DNA from: Rufibacter ruber
GTDB taxonomy: Bacteria; Bacteroidota; Bacteroidia; Cytophagales; Hymenobacteraceae
Direction: 5' to 3'
NCBI RefSeq assembly: GCF_001647275.1
Contig: NZ_LRMM01000037.1
Span: 1-45,145 of the forward strand
DNA: 45,145 bases
Part shown: positions 31,896-38,814 of the stretch, piece after piece
Numbering within the stretch: position 1 is the first letter of the stretch
How the letters are laid out: every line of letters starts with the position of its first letter
Made by a program: the position numbers and the translations under genes
The notes under the pieces: model-generated
What the model saw: only the letters and a program-made list of their open reading frames with translations
Told to the model about the DNA's origin: nothing
Databases searched by the model: none

Positions 31896-32186
31896 ATGAA
31901 AAAACTGAAATTAGTAGCAGCGTTGGCGGTAGCCGCCATGTTGCAGATACCTACGGTTCACGCCTACAACGGTGTGGGACAAGACACTACCCGTACCACC
32001 AACAAAGCCCGGGCAAAGCAAGGGGTGAACGAAGTGGGGCACGGCACCAAAGAAGTGGGAAAAGGCACGAAGAACCTGGCCGTGAGTGGAGCCAAAGCCA
32101 CTGCCAAAGGGGCCAAGAAAGCAGGTAAAGCTGTGAAAAAAACCACCAAAAAGGGAGTGGAGAAAGTAAAAGGCACAGATGAATAA
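31896..32186 (+). CDS. Small exported Lys/Ala-rich protein
   Basis: This 96-residue protein has a signal peptide (MKKLKLVAALAVAAMLQIPTVHA). The highly basic mature part is made of short Lys/Gly/Ala/Thr repeats (KEVGKGTKNLAVSGAKATAKGAKKAGKAVKKTTKKGVEKVKG), histone-H1-like in composition but directed out of the cytoplasm. The repeats suggest an amphipathic or disordered polycation. No family name can be given. A very strong 27-bp hairpin and an H40 copy follow. The start is fixed by the signal peptide. Confidence 0.75.
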   Translation: MKKLKLVAALAVAAMLQIPTVHAYNGVGQDTTRTTNKARAKQGVNEVGHGTKEVGKGTKNLAVSGAKATAKGAKKAGKAVKKTTKKGVEKVKGTDE

Positions 32187-32192
32187 GCCTTT

Positions 32193-32253
32193 CCTATACT
32201 GTCATAAAAAAAGCGCTACCCACATAGTAGCGCTTTTTTTATGACAGTATAGG
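32193..32253. terminator. Perfect 27-bp bidirectional terminator
   Basis: The arms 32193-32219 and 32227-32253 are exactly complementary, with AAAAAAAGCGCTAC / GTAGCGCTTTTTTT at the core and a 7-nt loop. Runs of A and T inside the stem suit termination from both strands. It lies between the convergent Lys/Ala-rich and HAD genes. Confidence 0.85.
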
Positions 32254-32264
32254 AGACCAGGTTT

Positions 32265-32304
32265 CTGTTTTTGGGCTGTTTTTCAGAAAACAGCCCAAAA
32301 ACAG
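32265..32304. repeat. H40 hairpin repeat, perfect copy
   Basis: CTGTTTTTGGGCTGTTTT, loop TCAG, AAAACAGCCCAAAAACAG: 18 of 18 pairs. Compared with 42078-42117, arm position 8 is T-A instead of C-G, a complementary change. Confidence 0.9.
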
Positions 32305-32320
32305 GATTGCTGGGCGTATG

Positions 32321-33121
32321 TCAGGCGGTTACCACCTGCTGCAAAATAGCAAGCACGCCGTTCTCATCATTGCTTTGGGTCTGGAAACGGGCCACCTCTT
32401 TGATCTCTGGGTGGGCATTGGCCATGGCGAAGCTGTAGTGCACTTTTTGCAGTAGTTGGCGGTCATTCAGGAAATCGCCAAAGGCCATGGACTCTTTGCC
32501 GGTCACCCCAAACTGCTTCTGTATTATTTCCATGGCGTGGCCCTTGTTGGCCAGCCGGTGGCAGAGGTCCAGCCAGATTTTGCCGGAAACCGTGACTTGC
32601 AGGTACTCCCGCTCCTCCTGGAAATAGGTGTTGCTGTTTTCTTCAGCACCCGCCAGGTCACAGATGGCTATTTTCAGAAACTGGTCATCTGTGACCTGAA
32701 GCAGGTCTTCTACCACCTGCACCTCATCATAATACAACTCCACCTGTTCCAGAAAGGCCGGATGGCTGCTGTCTACGTACGCCGTTTTCTTGCCGCAGAG
32801 TACAATATGGGTGTCTGGTACAGATTTAGCCTTCTGCAGCAGAGCGGGCACTTGCTCCGGCTCCAGGGCCTGCACGAGAATCTCCTGGCCCTGGTACATC
32901 ACATAACTTCCGTTTTCGGCCATGAAGATGATTTCATCTTTGATAGGCTGGAAAAGGTTTAGCAGGTTATGGTATTGCCTTCCGCTGGCGGCGGCAAACA
33001 GAATGCCTTTCTCTTTCAACGCACGGTAGACCGGGTAAAAAGTATCACTCAACTGGTGCTGAGAATTCAGCAGGGTGCCGTCCATGTCAGAGGCTATGAG
33101 TTTGATGTTGGAGAAATCCAT
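32321..33121 (-). CDS. HAD family hydrolase, Cof type
   Basis: This 266-residue cytosolic phosphatase is of the Cof/type IIB subfamily. Motif I is DMDGTLLNS (near residue 12), motif II AAASGRQ, motif III a lysine before TGKES, and motif IV GDFLND. A type IIB cap domain lies between (about 85-190), with TDDQFLKIAICDL and SGKIWLDLCHRLANKGHAMEIIQKQFGV. Members dephosphorylate sugar phosphates, flavins or pyridoxal phosphate; the substrate cannot be told. corA lies 52 bp upstream on the same strand, so the pair may be cotranscribed. Confidence 0.92.
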   Translation of the reverse strand: MDFSNIKLIASDMDGTLLNSQHQLSDTFYPVYRALKEKGILFAAASGRQYHNLLNLFQPIKDEIIFMAENGSYVMYQGQEILVQALEPEQVPALLQKAKSVPDTHIVLCGKKTAYVDSSHPAFLEQVELYYDEVQVVEDLLQVTDDQFLKIAICDLAGAEENSNTYFQEEREYLQVTVSGKIWLDLCHRLANKGHAMEIIQKQFGVTGKESMAFGDFLNDRQLLQKVHYSFAMANAHPEIKEVARFQTQSNDENGVLAILQQVVTA

Positions 33122-33173
33122 GCAAGGTGGTTTTGGGAAAAAAGTGTGGAGGGCAGCACTGCGCGTTTTACGG

Positions 33174-34124
33174 CTACAGCCATTTCTTGCGCTTGAAATA
33201 CCATAGAAAGCCCATGCTGGACAGCAACATGACCACTAGCGCAAACGGGTAACCAAACAGCCACTCCAGTTCAGGCATGAATTTGAAGTTCATGCCGTAG
33301 ATGCTGGCAATGAGGGTGGGCGGCATGAACACCACCGTCACCACGGTAAAGATCTTGATGACCTGGTTCTGCTCAATGTTCACTAACCCCAGGAACGTAT
33401 TCTGCAGGTATTCCAGCCGCTCAAAACTGAACTGCGTGTGCTGCAGCAGAGAGTTAATGTCTTTGATCACAATGCGCAGGCGCTCCTTCTCAGGCTCCTC
33501 TACACTGAACGACCGCAGCAGGGAAGACACCAGGCGCTGCTTGTCAACAATACTCTCCCTTATCTGGATGGTGTTTTCCTGCAGCTCTGTAATCCTGATC
33601 AGCACCTCTTCTTCAATTGACTTCTGCTTCACCAGCCGCTTACTGATCACGTTGGTATTGCGGGTGAGGAGCTCAATAAAGTCTGCGTCATTGTCAATCT
33701 GGGTTTCCAGGAGCAGCAGCCAGATCTGGATGGCTTTGATGGTAGTGCCCTTGAAGGTTTTCATCTTGCGCACCGTCTCACCAAAAGATTTCATCTCCGT
33801 ACGGCGCAGGGTGAACAGGATCTCGTCTTTGAGAATGAATGAAACCTGCCGGGTCATGTACCCGCCGTCCTGGTGCATGACAAAGGCTGCGTTGGCCTCA
33901 AACACGCTGTCGTCTTCAAAGTAACGGGAGCTGCTCTCAATCTCGGCGGCCTCCTGCTGGGTGAAGAACTCTATCCCGAACTCCTCCTCTACCCGCCGCT
34001 GCTCATGGTCTGAGGGTGATTGCAGGTCTATCCAGATAATGCGGCCGTTCCCTTCTGCCTGAAAATTCTCAGGGTTCTTCTCCCAATGCAGTTCACCTTT
34101 CTCTAAATAGAAACTTCTGATCAT
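33174..34124 (-). CDS. corA: Magnesium/cobalt transporter CorA
   Basis: This 316-residue pentameric channel subunit has a long cytosolic N-terminal domain rich in coiled helices (LVKQKSIEEEVLIRITELQENTIQIRESIVDKQRLVSSLL). Two C-terminal transmembrane helices are separated by the signature loop GMNFKFMPELEW, and the tail is basic (YFKRKKWL). The length and the GMN motif define the family. It stands upstream of the HAD gene. The 150 bp in front of its start contain nested inverted repeats that could be a leader structure or a miniature transposable element. Confidence 0.94.
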   Translation of the reverse strand: MIRSFYLEKGELHWEKNPENFQAEGNGRIIWIDLQSPSDHEQRRVEEEFGIEFFTQQEAAEIESSSRYFEDDSVFEANAAFVMHQDGGYMTRQVSFILKDEILFTLRRTEMKSFGETVRKMKTFKGTTIKAIQIWLLLLETQIDNDADFIELLTRNTNVISKRLVKQKSIEEEVLIRITELQENTIQIRESIVDKQRLVSSLLRSFSVEEPEKERLRIVIKDINSLLQHTQFSFERLEYLQNTFLGLVNIEQNQVIKIFTVVTVVFMPPTLIASIYGMNFKFMPELEWLFGYPFALVVMLLSSMGFLWYFKRKKWL

Positions 34125-34541
34125 GTGCCGTTGCGTTTGCCTGCTCTTCTCAGAGCGTGTTTAAAATTCTGCTTACGTGCTGCAAAAAGCTATTCGCCCT
34201 TTATCACCTGTGTAGCACCGCTACACACCACTATTACCACTCTGGCAGAACCCCACTCTTGCCGTTATAGCTTTTGAACCCCAAAATTAAACATGCCCTA
34301 ACCCATTTTTAAGCTTTGTCAGCGTTTTAACGCCCTTCAGACAAAACTAAAACCTGCTACTACTTCTACTGCCGCCTGAACTGCAAACCTAGTGAATTTA
34401 TTTTGTTAGCACCCTCTGCAGGGGCAATTCAGGAAATTGGACCCCGGCGGCGCCCTGGCTTTCAAACATACCAAATGCGCAGAATTTTTATACTAAATTC
34501 ACGGCTCAGGCAGTTACACTACGAACCACCATTCGCACTAC
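34125..34541. other. Spacer with nested inverted repeats
   Basis: No gene is supported. AGAGCGTGTTTAAAATT (34152-34168) is an imperfect inverted match to 34285-34299. Inside lie AAAAAGCTAT (34184-34193) / ATAGCTTTT (34267-34275) and the hairpin GTGTAGC-ACC-GCTACAC (34210-34226). The rest is AT-rich and probably holds the promoter for the gene at 34542. Confidence 0.5.
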
Positions 34542-35144
34542 ATGTTACGCATCATTTTAAGTTTATTTTTACTAGCCGCGGGGCTTTCCGGCTTTGCCCA
34601 GACAGCCATACCGGTTAAAGGCACTTACCTGGCGGGGCATTATTATGACAGAAGCGGCCAGCGGGTAGACGGGCTCTTAAGCCATGCCTTTACCCAACCG
34701 GTAAAGGGAGCCCCCGCCAACTATCTTTACTTTAAACCCACGCCAGAGGCGAAAGAGCAAAAACTGACCGTACAAGAGGTGCAGGCCTTTGTAATAGGCC
34801 AGGACAGCTTTACCGTGAAGAGGGATTTCAGCATAAACAACCATGACCAGCTCCCAGAAGACTTTATGCGGGTGGTAAAATCTGGCCCCTTAAGTTACTA
34901 TCTGCACTACGCTACCGCAAACACGCCCAGAAGGCGAAACGTACTGACGCATTTTGTAGAAAAAGAGGGAGAGCTTTACAGAATGGCCATTCCCAAGAAT
35001 TTCAATGAGCAGATAATGGCCTTGGTCTCTGACAACAAAGTAATTCTCAAGAAGGTAAAGTCAAAGGAGTACCAGTTTAAAGACCTGCAACTACTCATTG
35101 ACGAGTACAACCTGAGCAAATCCCCCTCACCTGCCAAACTTTAA
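34542..35144 (+). CDS. Exported protein of unknown function
   Basis: This 200-residue protein has a signal peptide (MLRIILSLFLLAAGLSGFAQ, cleavage expected after FAQ). The mature domain is beta-rich, with KGTYLAGHYYDRSGQRVDGLL near its start and a Lys-rich helical end (KVKSKEYQFKDLQLLIDEYNLSKS). No cysteines, lipobox or known motif are present. The composition suits a periplasmic protein common in Bacteroidota, but I cannot name a family. It is monocistronic, closed by a terminator at 35161-35199, and convergent with the M48-like gene. Confidence 0.75.
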   Translation: MLRIILSLFLLAAGLSGFAQTAIPVKGTYLAGHYYDRSGQRVDGLLSHAFTQPVKGAPANYLYFKPTPEAKEQKLTVQEVQAFVIGQDSFTVKRDFSINNHDQLPEDFMRVVKSGPLSYYLHYATANTPRRRNVLTHFVEKEGELYRMAIPKNFNEQIMALVSDNKVILKKVKSKEYQFKDLQLLIDEYNLSKSPSPAKL

Positions 35145-35160
35145 CATGACGCTTGGCTAC

Positions 35161-35199
35161 AAAGCAGAACGCCAGCCCTCCGGGGCTGCGTTCTGCTTT
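35161..35199. terminator. Hairpin terminator between convergent genes
   Basis: AAAGCAGAACG(C)CAGCCC pairs with GGGCTGCGTTCTGCTTT (17 pairs, one bulged C). It can serve the + strand gene ending at 35144 and the - strand gene ending at 35217. Confidence 0.75.
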
Positions 35200-35216
35200 C
35201 ATATGATGGCAAAAGG

Positions 35217-36134
35217 CTAGGTGGTGGTTAACACGCCTACCCGCTCCCCGTCCTCATTCAGGAGAAGGCCGTTGGTGTTCACAAACAAGTCTGAGAAGTA
35301 GCGGCTTTCCAGCACATAAGGATAGTTGCGGTTATTGGTTTTCTGCAGCTTGCCAATCACCTCAATGCCGTCTTCGGTCTCCCGCACCAGGTTGAATTGC
35401 GTGGTTACGTAAATACGCTCCTGCGGCGCACTGACCAATTTCACCTGACGCAAAATGTACTGCGCCGGCATTCTGGAAACAGAGCGTCTGGCCGTGGTGG
35501 TCACCGGTGTCTCCCGCATGGCTGAGGTAGATGCCGCCGCTACGGTTCGGCTTGGTGTTCCGGCTTTGGCGCTGGCTACTATTTGGTCCTGGGCATTGCC
35601 CCAACCCTTGCTGATAGCGGCTAATCTATTCTTTTTGCCTGGGTGGGTGTAGGAGTCACGCTCCTCTGCCAACAGTCTGATGGCGGCCTGGGCCTCGCTG
35701 AGGCTGGCCCCCATCTTGCGCAACACAAACCCCGAGAACTCGTCTGCCTCCAGTTCATCTTGCAGGTTGCTGCCGCCTTTAGAAAGGGTGTGGCCGTTGA
35801 GGTGGTGGCCAATTTCGTGGGCCAGAATGCTAATGCCTGCCCAGTCTGTGCGCAGTGCGTTGTTCACCTGGCTCAGGAACTGCTCATTGTATAAGATATA
35901 GCGCTTGCCGTTCAGAATAACCGCGGCGGCGTTGGGCACGTTGGCCGCCCGTACCTCAAAGCGGGCTTTTAGCCCCACCACGTCAATGATCTCTGAGATC
36001 ACGTCTCGGCCAGAGGCCGCTGGGGCAACGTACGCTCTTTCTGCCACAGTGCCGGCGGCAGCCTGCCCCGGCAGCACCACCGAAGAACCGACCATCACAA
36101 AACCAGTGAGGATTGATAAAAGAACTTTTTTCAT
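35217..36134 (-). CDS. Exported M48-like zinc metallopeptidase
   Basis: This 305-residue protein starts at ATG 36134, which gives a proper signal peptide (MKKVLLSILTGFVMVGSSVV...GQAAAG); the open frame runs 17 codons further upstream without family-like sequence. The catalytic motif is HEIGHHLNGH (H106-E107-x-x-H110), with a probable third ligand E127 in DELEADEFSGF (ExxAD pattern). The active-site domain covers about residues 45-175. The C-terminal part is unrelated to known proteases and ends in a beta-rich domain (YILRQVKLVSAPQERIYVTTQFNLV). It is likely to act in the periplasm or at the surface. Confidence 0.85.
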   Translation of the reverse strand: MKKVLLSILTGFVMVGSSVVLPGQAAAGTVAERAYVAPAASGRDVISEIIDVVGLKARFEVRAANVPNAAAVILNGKRYILYNEQFLSQVNNALRTDWAGISILAHEIGHHLNGHTLSKGGSNLQDELEADEFSGFVLRKMGASLSEAQAAIRLLAEERDSYTHPGKKNRLAAISKGWGNAQDQIVASAKAGTPSRTVAAASTSAMRETPVTTTARRSVSRMPAQYILRQVKLVSAPQERIYVTTQFNLVRETEDGIEVIGKLQKTNNRNYPYVLESRYFSDLFVNTNGLLLNEDGERVGVLTTT

Positions 36135-36512
36135 ATGCTTTCCCATGTATATAGTAAAAACAGAAGATACCGCCAATTGATTCAACGTGTCAACTGCTCT
36201 TTCATTGCTTTCTATTCTATAGCAAGTTCTCTGCCAGTTTTTTATAACCGTACCGGCAACCTGCCCGGCCGAAGGAATGAGTGAAACTATTTTTTTAGTT
36301 CCCCTCTGCTACCAAAAAAACCCTGTGGCTGATTACCACAGGGCCTTCTGGATGGGCAGGTTTGAAATAGATTCTTTGTGCTGCCAATGTTCTTGCAAGG
36401 TACCTGATGCTATGCCTTTATAGCCTTTGGGGCGCTACTGCCAGGCTCAAAAAATGCTTCATGGGAATACCTCAGCCTGCTAAGCTAACACATCTAACCT
36501 TGAGCCATGCTC
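36135..36512. other. Spacer with one terminator
   Basis: It has an AT-rich promoter-like part next to the peptidase gene and the minus-strand terminator at 36313-36343. Nothing else was recognised. Confidence 0.45.
36313..36343 (-). terminator. Intrinsic terminator with U-run
   Basis: An 8-bp stem CCCTGTGG / CCACAGGG with a 7-nt loop is followed on the minus strand by TTTTTTT. It is about 170 bp beyond the stop of the hydrophilic-protein gene at 36513. Confidence 0.75.
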
Positions 36513-36794
36513 TTAGTAGTTGTTCTCCTGGTTGGCGTCACCGTCATTGAGGTCGCGCTCATCTATGCTGTTCTGCGAGGCGGTTTTCTCTGTGCCGGTA
36601 AAATTCACGTCCTGTTTGGTGGAATCATAGCCGGTCATGGATTTTTTGTACGAGTCATTGTCACTCATACTGTCTTTATCCTGCTCAGACTGCATGCCCT
36701 GGTTGGTGTTGTTCACTGAGAAGTTTCCCCCATTGGCGTTTGGGGTCTGGTTTTCGTCTTCAGAATGGCTGGTGTTGTTTATTTTGTCTGGCAT
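36513..36794 (-). CDS. Small hydrophilic, disordered protein
   Basis: This 93-residue protein is made almost only of Asn, Asp, Ser, Glu, Gln, Lys, Thr and Gly (PDKINNTSHSEDENQTPNANGG..., ...DERDLNDGDANQENNY). There are no hydrophobic helices or cysteines, so it is expected to be disordered. ATG 36794 is chosen over the upstream frame extension, which has different composition. A similar but unrelated-in-sequence protein is at 42168-42725. Hydrophilin-like stress proteins are one possibility. The presence of a downstream terminator supports a real gene. Confidence 0.6.
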   Translation of the reverse strand: MPDKINNTSHSEDENQTPNANGGNFSVNNTNQGMQSEQDKDSMSDNDSYKKSMTGYDSTKQDVNFTGTEKTASQNSIDERDLNDGDANQENNY

Positions 36795-36906
36795 AACCTT
36801 CGTTGCTTTAAGTACTACATCTGCCCTCACTGGCGGGGGCTACTTCTTGTACTGCTCCCAAAGCAAAAAGTTATTCCATCTGTTGGCTCACCCCGCTGAG
36901 AAATGC

Positions 36907-37266
36907 CTATGAGGTCACCTTCCGTTCAATGTCACTCAACAGCTGCAGGAGTTTCTGCGCCGTGTCATCAATAAGGTCCAGACCACCCAGCGCCTGCTCC
37001 TGCTCACCGGCCTGGTACTGCTGCCACAGCCGGCGGGCAATGGTGTGCATGTCCTGGTGTACTTTTTCCAGCTCTTTCACTTCGGGCAGGTGCCCTAACC
37101 GCGGCAGGGCAACCGTATAGATCCATTGCCCCAGGGAGCACTTGGTGGTGGAGATAACCGGCTCAATGTCAATGTTGGCCCCATACAGCATGGCTCTGAT
37201 TTTTGATTTAAAGAGCACATGTTTGATGCGCGCCTGCTCAAAGTCAAATTTACCTATGCTTTCCAA
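36907..37266 (-). CDS. Free-standing CZB (chemoreceptor zinc-binding) domain protein
   Basis: This 119-residue helical-bundle protein has the conserved three-His, one-Cys zinc site: H16 in ARIKHVLFKSKIRAMLYG, C43 in STTKCSLGQWIYT, and H70/H74 in KVHQDMH. CZB domains usually sit at the C-terminus of chemoreceptors or diguanylate cyclases and sense zinc or oxidants such as hypochlorous acid. Here the domain is the whole protein, so it must signal through a separate partner. The gene is 112 bp upstream of the hydrophilic-protein gene on the same strand and may be cotranscribed with it. Confidence 0.85.
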   Translation of the reverse strand: MESIGKFDFEQARIKHVLFKSKIRAMLYGANIDIEPVISTTKCSLGQWIYTVALPRLGHLPEVKELEKVHQDMHTIARRLWQQYQAGEQEQALGGLDLIDDTAQKLLQLLSDIERKVTS

Positions 37267-37444
37267 AATATGGTTCTTTTCTAATGGTCTGATGGGGGCA
37301 CAAAGTTAACAGGTTCCCATACATCTAACTCATAAAGCCATAAATAGAAACAAAAGTTTAACAAGAAGGAATTTAATTTTGACAAGGAACTGAGAACCAC
37401 CCCATATTGAAAACCGCCTCTGGCTATTCCCTGGCGGGCATGAT

Positions 37445-37486
37445 CTTGTTTTGGAGCTGTTTTTGAGAAAACAGCCTGAAAACGCA
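37445..37486. repeat. H40 hairpin repeat
   Basis: CTTGTTTTGGAGCTGTTTT, loop TGAG, AAAACAGCCTGAAAACG. Confidence 0.75.
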
Positions 37487-37684
37487 ACGTCAGCAGGTAG
37501 TCTGGCAGCGCCAGGTGACCGGTAGCCGCAGTGCCCCCAACCACCCCGGCCTAGTTGCCATCTTCCAGCTGTTACGGCTGCCCCTTGTTCTATACCTTCT
37601 TTGGCAAAACTGGGCACCCTCTGTTTTTACGCGCATGAAAACCCGCACATAGACTACAACCTGATGCTGCCCCACCCAACTAAA

Positions 37685-37734
37685 ATTCCTGTTTCCGGGC
37701 TTGATTTTTGGGAAAACAGCCCGGAAAAGGAATT
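37685..37734. repeat. H40 hairpin repeat with compensated arms
   Basis: Outer ATTCC/GGAAT and inner TTTCCGGGCT/AGCCCGGAAA pair well although the sequence differs from the consensus CTGTTTTCGGG. It lies about 54 bp downstream of the SDR stop on the minus strand. Confidence 0.75.
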
Positions 37735-37787
37735 ACTGCAAATGCCTTTCGGCCTGAATGGAGAGCGCGCTGAACGGTAAAGTACGG

Positions 37788-38810
37788 TTACAGCTCATTG
37801 TTCTCCCTAGCCGCCTTCTGGTTTGGCGCGTTCAAGGGTGACTGGGTGAGTTTGGTTTCGCTTTCATAGCCGCGCACGGTTTCTTTGCCCACCCCGCCCG
37901 GACCGGGGAGAAAGGCGTTTACAAACCCCATCAAGTCAGTTACCACCCCCGGGAAAAGCCCGTGTACCAGGCTGGCCAGCTTGGCGTTCAACCCCAGGGT
38001 GACCTCTGCTTTGCCGTAGCGGCAGGCATCCATGATCTGGCGGGCGGCGTTGTCTGCGGCCAGGGAAATCATAGGGTTGGCGTCTAGCAGCGCAAAAGCG
38101 GTGTACTCCTTTTCGTTCTGCCCTTTCAGAAAGGCGTTGCGGGCGCTGCCCGTGCGCATGAGCCCGGGGTTTACCGTGGTTACGTAGATGCCGTCTTTCA
38201 GCAACTCAGACCGGAATCCCTCAGACATGCCCACCAGCGCAAACTTGCTGCCGCTGTAGGGCACCAGGTGGGGCACGCTGATCTTTCCGCCAATAGAGGC
38301 GATGTTCACAATACGGCCTTCCCCGCGGGCTTTCATTTCTGGGATCACCTCCAGCATGGTGTAGAGCGAGGCCCAGTAGTGTACCTTCATGGCCTGCTCA
38401 AAATCCTCTACCGTCATCTCCTCCAGCGGACCGGCGGCAATAATGCCGGCATTGTTGACCAGCACCTCCACGGGCCCCAGCCGGTCTTTGATCTCAGCAA
38501 TCATGCGCTTCACCTGCGCCTGGTCACTCACATCACAGTTGAAAGACAAGACCGTGGCCCCGCCGTTTCTCAGCTCCTCACAGGCTGCCTCCAGCTGGTG
38601 CTCTGTGCGGGAGCAGATGGCAATATTGGCACCCTGTTCGGCAAACATTCTGGCCAGCACCAGCCCTAACCCGCGGCTGCCCCCGGTGATGAGCACCGTG
38701 CGGTCTTTAAACGCGAATTCCCTTTTTTTGCGGGAGAAGGAGCGCAGGGCTAACACGGCCCCCAGGCCAGCGCCGGCCAAAAGCAGGTTTTTCTTGGTTC
38801 TATTTTCCAT
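37788..38810 (-). CDS. SDR family NAD(P)-dependent oxidoreductase, membrane-anchored
   Basis: This 340-residue protein has an N-terminal hydrophobic segment (LLLAGAGLGAVLALRSF, 9-25) that may anchor it to the membrane. A classical short-chain dehydrogenase follows: TGGSRGLG (42-49) for the dinucleotide, NNAG (119-122), S172, and Y185-x-x-x-K189 (PYSGSKF). R68 in ICSRTE after strand 2 suggests NADPH preference. A C-terminal extension (PGPGGVGKETVRGYESETKLTQSPLNAPNQ) goes beyond the usual ~250 residues. The substrate is unknown. The gene begins 4 bp after ligD, so they share a transcript. Confidence 0.92.
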   Translation of the reverse strand: MENRTKKNLLLAGAGLGAVLALRSFSRKKREFAFKDRTVLITGGSRGLGLVLARMFAEQGANIAICSRTEHQLEAACEELRNGGATVLSFNCDVSDQAQVKRMIAEIKDRLGPVEVLVNNAGIIAAGPLEEMTVEDFEQAMKVHYWASLYTMLEVIPEMKARGEGRIVNIASIGGKISVPHLVPYSGSKFALVGMSEGFRSELLKDGIYVTTVNPGLMRTGSARNAFLKGQNEKEYTAFALLDANPMISLAADNAARQIMDACRYGKAEVTLGLNAKLASLVHGLFPGVVTDLMGFVNAFLPGPGGVGKETVRGYESETKLTQSPLNAPNQKAARENNEL

Positions 38811-38814
38811 GGTT

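Larger units (their letters stand above)
37267..37787. other. Non-coding spacer with two H40 repeats
   Basis: No gene is supported; short frames on the minus strand read through the repeats. The part near 37267-37400 is AT-rich and likely holds the CZB promoter. Confidence 0.6.
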
